Source of the DNA: Gigaspora margarita
Lineage: Eukaryota > Glomeromycota > Glomeromycetes > Diversisporales > Gigasporaceae
Assembly: GCA_009809945.1 (NCBI GenBank)
Contig: WTPW01000066.1
Location: 24,670-88,669 of the forward strand
Direction: 5' to 3'
Length of the DNA stretch: 64,000 nt
Below the pieces are notes generated by a model. That model did no database searches. It worked only from the letters and a program-made list of their open reading frames with translations, and was not told the origin of the DNA. Made by a program: the position numbers and the translations under genes. Of the stretch, positions 57,960 through 64,000 are shown in pieces. Numbering within the stretch: the first letter of the stretch is position 1; each line of letters begins with the position of its first letter.

Positions 57960-59560
57960 TTTTTAAAAAATGAATGAAGATATCTCCACAAATACCTGAC
58001 CAAATTCTATAGATTTTTTTTATTTGAATTCTATTAATCAATAGTATTCAAATAAAAGAAATCTTGTCAAATTTGATAAGATTGTTATGGAGATATCTTC
58101 GCTTAAAGTTAGGGTGAAATCAAACTGGCTATCAAAAATAGAAGCTGCGCCAATTTTTAAATAAATTTGAGCGAGGATATCTCCATAACCACCTGACCAA
58201 ATTCTATGAAATTTTTTTTATTTGAATTTCATGGATACATAGAATTCAAATAAAATTTTTTTTGCTGAGTTTGGTCAGATGGTTGTGGAGATATCTTTGC
58301 TTGAAGTTAGGAAAAAATCAAAACACCTATCAAAAATAAAAGCTGCACCAATTTTTTAAAAAATTTGAGCGATGATATCTCCATAGCCACCTGACCAATT
58401 GTTATGAAACTTTTTTTATTTAAATTCTATGGATCCATAGAATTCAAATAAAAAAATTATTATCAAATCTGGTTAAATGGCTGTGGAGATATCTTCGCTC
58501 AAACTTTTTAAAAAAATTGGCGCAGCTTCTATTTTTGATAGGCGTTTTGATTTTTCTCTAACTTCAGGCAAAGATATCTCTATAACCATCTGACCAAAAT
58601 CGGTAAAAAAATTTTTATTTGAATTCTATGTAATCATAAAATTCAAAATAAAAAAATTTTCATAGAAATTGGTTGGTTGGCTATGGAGATATCCTCGCTC
58701 AAATTTCTTTAAAAATTGGTATACCGGTACCTTCTATTTTTGATAGCCAGTTTGATTTTCCCCTAACTTTGAGTAAAGATATCTCTATAGCCATCTAATC
58801 AAATTTGACAAGTTTTTTTATTTGAATTCTAGATTCATAGAATTCAAATAAAAAAAGTTTCATAAAAATTGATTAGGTGGCTATGGAGATATCTTCGCTC
58901 AAATTTTTCTAAAAATTGGCGCAGCTTCTATTTTTTATAGCCGGTTTGATCTTCCCTAACTTTAAGCAAAGAAACCCATAACTATCTAATTGAATTCGAT
59001 GAGGTTTCTTTTATTTGAATTCTATAGATTCATAGAATTCAAATAAAAAAAGTTCTATAAAAATTGATTAGGTGGCTATGGAGATATCTTCGCTCAAATT
59101 TTTCTAAAAATTGGCGCAGCTTCTATTTTTATAGCCGGTTTGATCTTCTCTAACTTTAAGCAAAGAAACCCATAACTATCTAAACAAATCGATGAGGTTT
59201 CTTTTATTTGAATTCTATAGATTCATAGAATTCAAATAAAAAAAGCTTAATAGAAATTGGTCAGGTAGTTATGGAGATAATTTCGCTCAAATTTTCTAAA
59301 AATTGGCGCAGCTTCTATTTTTGATAACTGGCTTGATTTTCTCTAACTTTAAGTGAAGATATCTCCATAATTATCTAATCAAATTTGATAAGATTCTTTT
59401 ATTTGTATTCTATGGATTCATAGAACTCAAATAAAAAAGTTTTATAGAAATTGGCTAGGTGGCTATGGAGGTATCCTCGCTCAAATTTTTTTAAAAAATT
59501 TGCGCAGTTTCTATTATTTCTACAGAAAAAAATTAATCAGGTGGTTATAGAGATATATAT
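57960..59560. repeat. ~197-bp hairpin satellite, array 1
   Basis: Eight units, each with the core ATTTGAATTCTATGGATCCA or a variant and its complement (centres near 58035, 58230, 58435, 58630, 58832, 59028, 59224 and 59415). Arms contain GAAGATATCTCCATA...CTGACCAAATT and complement. The asymmetric spacer (CTATCAAAAATAGAAGCTGC) points one way up to about 58365 and the other way from 58505, so the array is inverted about 58435. The hairpin module is shared with the giant palindrome at 3166-5433. Confidence 0.85.
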
Positions 59561-59840
59561 AAAATAGTGTAACATGATAATCAGGCTAAATACTAAAAAA
59601 AAGGAACGTCTCTAACTTAATTTATTACTTTTACTTTTGTTCAATTTATAAAGACGATGTAAATAATTATTTTATTAAATTAATTTAGACTATAAGATAC
59701 ACATATGACGGTAATATCAAAATTCAAGAATAACAAGAGAAATGAGAATATTGATGATTATATGAAAATTTAACTAAAAAGGTTTCACTACAACTAATTT
59801 ATCATAGCCAAAAAGCTAATTTTCTATTCCTCTGTGATTT
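59561..59840. other. Flank between satellite and MULE-2
   Basis: No feature seen; probably the 3' non-coding part of the transposon. Confidence 0.4.
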
Positions 59841-62448
59841 TCAAGTCTTTTGTTGCTTTTTTGAATTAAGCACTTCAGTACATGTATTGGTTTCAGCAAC
59901 AAGAGGCTGTTTAAGGGTTTTGTATGTTTCATAAAGCTTGTCATTTTCGATGTTATTATTAATAATTTTTATTAGCATTTCAAATATTTTCAAATCTGAG
60001 GCTAATTCAGCTTTTCTACTTTCAATAACAGCATAGCACTTAGAAATAAAAGCAACTGTACTATGACTGCTTGATGCCTCTGAATCTGTTCTAGATTCTA
60101 AACCATTATTCTGTAAAGCATCATCCTGTAAAATATTACCCTGTAAAACATTATTCCAAGGGTTATTATTTAAGTTAATTATTGGGAGGTTTACTTTTCC
60201 AAAGGCAATAAACGGGTAATCATGGCGACGCATTGTAAGACGAAACTTTGAAAAAAAGGATGGGTTTTCTGTAGAATATTTTTGCACCAAATGTTTGCAT
60301 GTAAGGTAGGTGCTAAAGAGAAAAGCAGGGCAAGAGCAAGTCCAATTATTTATATCGGTAAGGTAATTATCATTTGTACTTATGCTCTTTTCTATATCAA
60401 ATTTCCACTCATTCTTAAATGCATCCCACCAAGATGGGAAGTCTCGATTATAATGAAATCTTCACCAAGTATTTTCTATATCAGGAATTAGTTCCTTAGT
60501 AAGAATTTGTGTAAGACGATCCAGACGTGGCCGATTACAATTATATTTATAGTTATATTTAAGAACACGCCAATGTGACTCTGTAATCATAGTTGTTTTA
60601 GCAATTGGAATCGCTTTTGGGTAAGCTGCTCATGCAAATAGACTCCAATACTTTAAGTTATACCAATTTACCCACAAATATCCCCATAAGTTATTAAGAT
60701 TTCTTTGAAAACAAAATTGATAAATTTCAAAGATGCATTGAGATCTAATTTTTTCTTTGGTAAGAAAAGTAGTTTGTTCTATAGAAATAAGTGGGTGCAT
60801 TAATGCATGTTTTTTAATTATCACTAATAATTCTTTTATTAATTCTTCAGGACATATTTTATCCATTTGCTCTACAGGAAGCCAATGTGGATTAATGAAA
60901 TCGAATTCAGTATATACTTCATGTGCTTTTTGCATTGTATACTGACTTTTCTTGTTTTTTTTTTTCTTTCAGCTTACGTTCAATTGCATGTTCCACATGC
61001 CAAAGACAAAGCTGAATTATTGCTTTGGGCCAAGCTTTCTGAACAGCATTAATTTTTCCAGAATCTTTATCAAGAAGAACAAATGCTAGTAGAACACCTT
61101 CATTATGCAAGCTAATAAAAAATTGTGTAAGAGCACCAACACGAGAATGCACAATATTGCTAAAATCCAAATGCTGCTTTTCTGATACTACATACGTGTC
61201 TAAGTATAAATATGCAAGAGGGACACCATACCCACCACAATTTATATTTACTGCGAAAAGTTCAAACTTTTCCTAATTTGTTTTAAATGTTGAATCAATA
61301 ACAATCTCACTAATATTTTTATTTTTTATAATCCGAAGGAATGAAGAAACAAATCTGAGTAAGCGTACGAAATCATTTTCTTGATAACAAATAACTTTAT
61401 ACCCAGTATTTATCAACTCACTTTGTTCAAGAAAATTCATTGAAGACTTTAGTTGATTTTCTACATCAGTAATATACAACACTATTGAAAATTTATGTAT
61501 CCAATAATATACTTGTTGGTAAGTGTGTAGTGATGGATTAATCAAATTTTTATCACAGAGTCGTTGATAAATTTCTATTTTTCGTAATCTTGGATTTAGA
61601 TGTTGATGCATCCATTCTACAGCATTTTTAGGCAGATTTGTTTCTCTATATGTAGGATGTTCATGGGCTATCAGGTGCTGAAAAGTTATCTTAACCTCCT
61701 GTTCACACAAATCTATCTTAACTACTATATTACCCTCACATAGATAACGTTCAATAGTAGGTACTTCTCTAATACGCTTTATAGGCTGGCCAACTTGATG
61801 TTTATGCTAATGATCGATTCTTTGAGTGCATCCTAAATGAGCTGTCGCGCACCCTGTAGGCTGATTATTCTTCTTATTTATATATAAATTGCGAAGCTCC
61901 CAATAATATTTTGATCCTGCTTGAAGAGGTAAGAGTAATGTGTTAATAACTTCACGAAACTCTGTATCCTCATTTTGATCAATTTCTAGAGACATTATTT
62001 TTTCATTAACTAATTCTCTTTCAAGGTTTACTATTACAGAGAATTTAACTGGTTCATCTTTTTCTTCACTATCTCTAAATTTGACATTAATAAGCTCTTC
62101 AATATCGTATATATTATAAAGAAGTTCATCACTGCTATTTCCTACACTATCTGCATCTACATCATCTTCATTTAAGGGTAATGATTGAATATTTTTATCT
62201 AAGGGCGGTAGTTGAATATTTTCATTTAAAAGAAGTGGTTGAGTACTTTCATTATTAGTTGATTTGGCTTTTTTATTTAATCTATATCTTTTATCTCGAT
62301 CAGCACAGGCATTGCACGAAATATTGACTGTCATTCTACTTCCAATTATCCTCGTGAATTCAGCAATTGGTTTAAGTTTTCTACAGCGCGAGCAATTTTC
62401 AGTTTTACTGTCAATAGTGACATTAGTGGCTTCATTGGAGGTTGACAT
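59841..62448 (-). pseudogene. MULE transposase with Cys4 N-terminus and SWIM finger, lightly disrupted
   Basis: ATG at 62448. Residues ~19-53 form a Cys4 zinc-binding motif (CSRCRKLKPIAEF...CNACADRDKRYR). The MULE domain shows VIDSTFKTN (Asp at ~61295), LLDKDSGKI (Asp at ~61070), LCLWHVEHAIERKL and TTMITESHW (Glu at ~60580). A SWIM finger, CSCPAFLFSTYLTCKHL, lies at ~60295-60345, then an acidic tail to the stop at 59841. One frame holds from 62448 to about 60950 with TAG at 61807-61809 and 61273-61275. A slip in an 11-base homopolymer near 60951-60965 then shifts to a second frame, open to 59841 except TGA at 60630-60632 and 60462-60464. About 870 codons, near full length, with four stops and one frameshift. 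It is a different lineage from the FAR1-like copy at 40409. Confidence 0.88.
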
Positions 62449-63290
62449 GTTGCTTATTTTTTAAGATAGTTTTTTACTTTGATTTTTATGATTTTTGTTA
62501 CTTTGATTTTTAATATATTTAATCGAAATATTTGATTATTAGGTTCATTGGTCTTGGGTTTTTAAGAGATTTTAGTCTTTTATTATAGGATAAGTATCTG
62601 AGGCGTCCAAATGCTGCTTCTACAAAGGTCTCTTTTCATGTCTTTTTTATATAATTTATGATTTACTAACACTTAAACTTTTATATCTTAGATTTTATCA
62701 TGCGGTCTCAAAACTATCTATAAGTTATACATATGGTAACGATTTATATGTAACGTGTAATGATTGTATGCGTAATGAATTATGCATAACGATCATATAC
62801 ATAACGAATTATGCATAACGATCTTATGCATAATGAAGTAAATAGTCTATAGCGATAATATAATAACTAACTAAAAAATAAAGAAAATAAATAATAAAAT
62901 AATAAATAAATAAATAATAAAAAAAAAAGAAATCTATCTACTATCTATCTATGGCCGAACGAAAGGTTCGTTGGTATCACATGATCATCACATCAAATGA
63001 GCCTTATATGCGTCACATTATTAGAACGTCTATCTACTATTTATATTAACAATATATATATTTATTGTTAGAAAATAAATTTTTTTTAAAGCGAAGTCAT
63101 GAAGGTTGAAAAACAACTGTTTAAATATATGCTTACACTTTAATTTAATTTAGTTCATTTCATTTTATTTATCCATTTTAATACTATAAAAAACCCTTAT
63201 GCGCATTCTTGACCCTTAAAAATGATTTTATTAAGTTTGGTAAGAGAAAAACTTTGAAAATCGCAATCATGTGTTAAGAGAAATAAAATT
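62449..63290. other. 5' flank of MULE-2 with TGCATAACGA tandem
   Basis: 62745-62835 has about four units of a GAATTATGCATAACGATC-type repeat. CTATCTAT microsatellite lies at 62935-62955 and A-rich simple DNA at 62870-62935. Terminal repeats of the transposon were not found. Confidence 0.5.
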
Positions 63291-64000
63291 TTCAAACCAT
63301 ATTTTGGTAAACACCTGACAATTTTTTTTATTTGAATTCTATGAATCCATAGAATCCAGATAAAAGAAATCTCATCGAATTTGATTAGATGGTTATGGAG
63401 ATATCTTCGCTTAAAGTTAGAGAAAATCAAACCGGCTATCAAAAATAGAAGCTGTGCCAATTTTTAAAAAATATTTGAGCGAAGATATCTCTATAGCCAC
63501 CTGACCAATTTCTATTAAGCTTTTTTTATTTGAATTTTATGAATCCATAGAATTCAAATAAAAGAAATCTCACCGAATTTGATTAGATAGTTATGGGTAT
63601 CTTCGCTTAAAGTTAGAACAGGCTATCAAAAATAGAAGCTGCACCAATTTTTAGAAAAATTTGAGCGAAGATATTTCCATAGACACCTGACCAATTTCTA
63701 TAAAACTTTTTTTATTTGAGTTTTATAAATCCATAGAATTCAAATAAAAGAAATCTTATCGAATTTGATTAGATGGTTATGGAGATATCTTCGCTTAAAG
63801 TTAGAAAAAAAATCAAACTGGCTATCAAAAATAGAAGCTGCGCCAATTTTTAGAAAAATTTAAGCGAAGATATCTCCATAGCTACCTGACCAATTTTTAT
63901 GAAACTTTTTTTATTTGAATTCTATGAATCCATAGAATTCAAATAAAAGAAAACTTGTTGAATTTGATTAGAGGTTATAGAGATAACTTTAATCAAAGTT
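63291..64000. repeat. ~197-bp hairpin satellite, array 2 (runs off window)
   Basis: Four units with hairpin centres near 63345, 63545, 63733 and 63930, all in the same orientation (CTATCAAAAATAGAAGCTG forward). Same monomer as array 1. The 87-codon minus frame at 63197-63460 is a by-product. Confidence 0.85.

Noticed and set aside
63197..63460. 87-residue minus frame at the satellite edge
   Set aside because: Most of it translates a satellite monomer; the equivalent frame is not kept in neighbouring units.

Overview
The window is very A+T-rich eukaryotic DNA with spliced genes, a MATA_HMG-type HMG-box gene, a fragment of the protein-kinase family that is hugely expanded in arbuscular mycorrhizal fungi, and several decayed DNA transposons (pogo, hAT, two MULE lineages). 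Together these suggest a Glomeromycotina (Rhizophagus-like) nuclear contig. This assignment is an inference from protein style and composition; no marker gene is present.

Layout. 1-18.3 kb is a nest of DNA-transposon debris. It holds a broken pogo-type transposase (811-2951) with a palindromic element inserted in it, a 2.27-kb near-complete palindrome with a perfect 8-bp target duplication (3166-5433), MITEs inserted in MITEs (5.9-6.9 kb), a 2.1-kb element carrying a truncated copy of the giant palindrome (11054-13156), a 1-kb foldback (13574-14583), an hAT transposase remnant (14731-15000) and an element with arrays of short repeats next to both ends (16000-17136). 19.2-19.9 kb is a small patch of relatively G+C-rich fragments: a kinase piece and a bacterial-looking methylase/specificity-like piece. 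23.3-31.5 kb is the only gene island. It holds an HMG-box gene (26236-27318, minus) and a five-exon gene with two SAM/IGR-like domains (29456-30917, minus), whose two domain exons have identical length and phase. 31.5-39.5 kb returns to MITEs, palindromes and orphan coding shreds. 39.6-44.9 kb is a FAR1/MULE-type transposon with a disrupted transposase. 45.2-46.7 kb is a 24-bp satellite interrupted by a G+C-rich, poly(A)-tailed retroposed segment. 47-57.9 kb is mostly simple, A-rich or minisatellite DNA, including an assembly gap at 53025-53259. 57.96-59.56 kb and 63.29-64.0 kb are arrays of a ~197-bp satellite built around a hairpin. They flank a second, nearly intact MULE-type transposase pseudogene (59841-62448, minus).

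How it fits together. Only the HMG-box gene and the SAM-like gene look functional. Nearly everything else is explained by DNA transposons and their non-autonomous palindromic derivatives. One hairpin module (core ATTTGAATTCTATGG and its complement, flanked by inverted GATATC-containing arms) occurs in the giant palindrome, in the nested copy at 11.5-13.0 kb and in both satellite arrays, which links a mobile foldback element to satellite formation. Many stops inside the transposase remnants sit where a glutamine codon is plausible, so C-to-T decay is a testable hypothesis.
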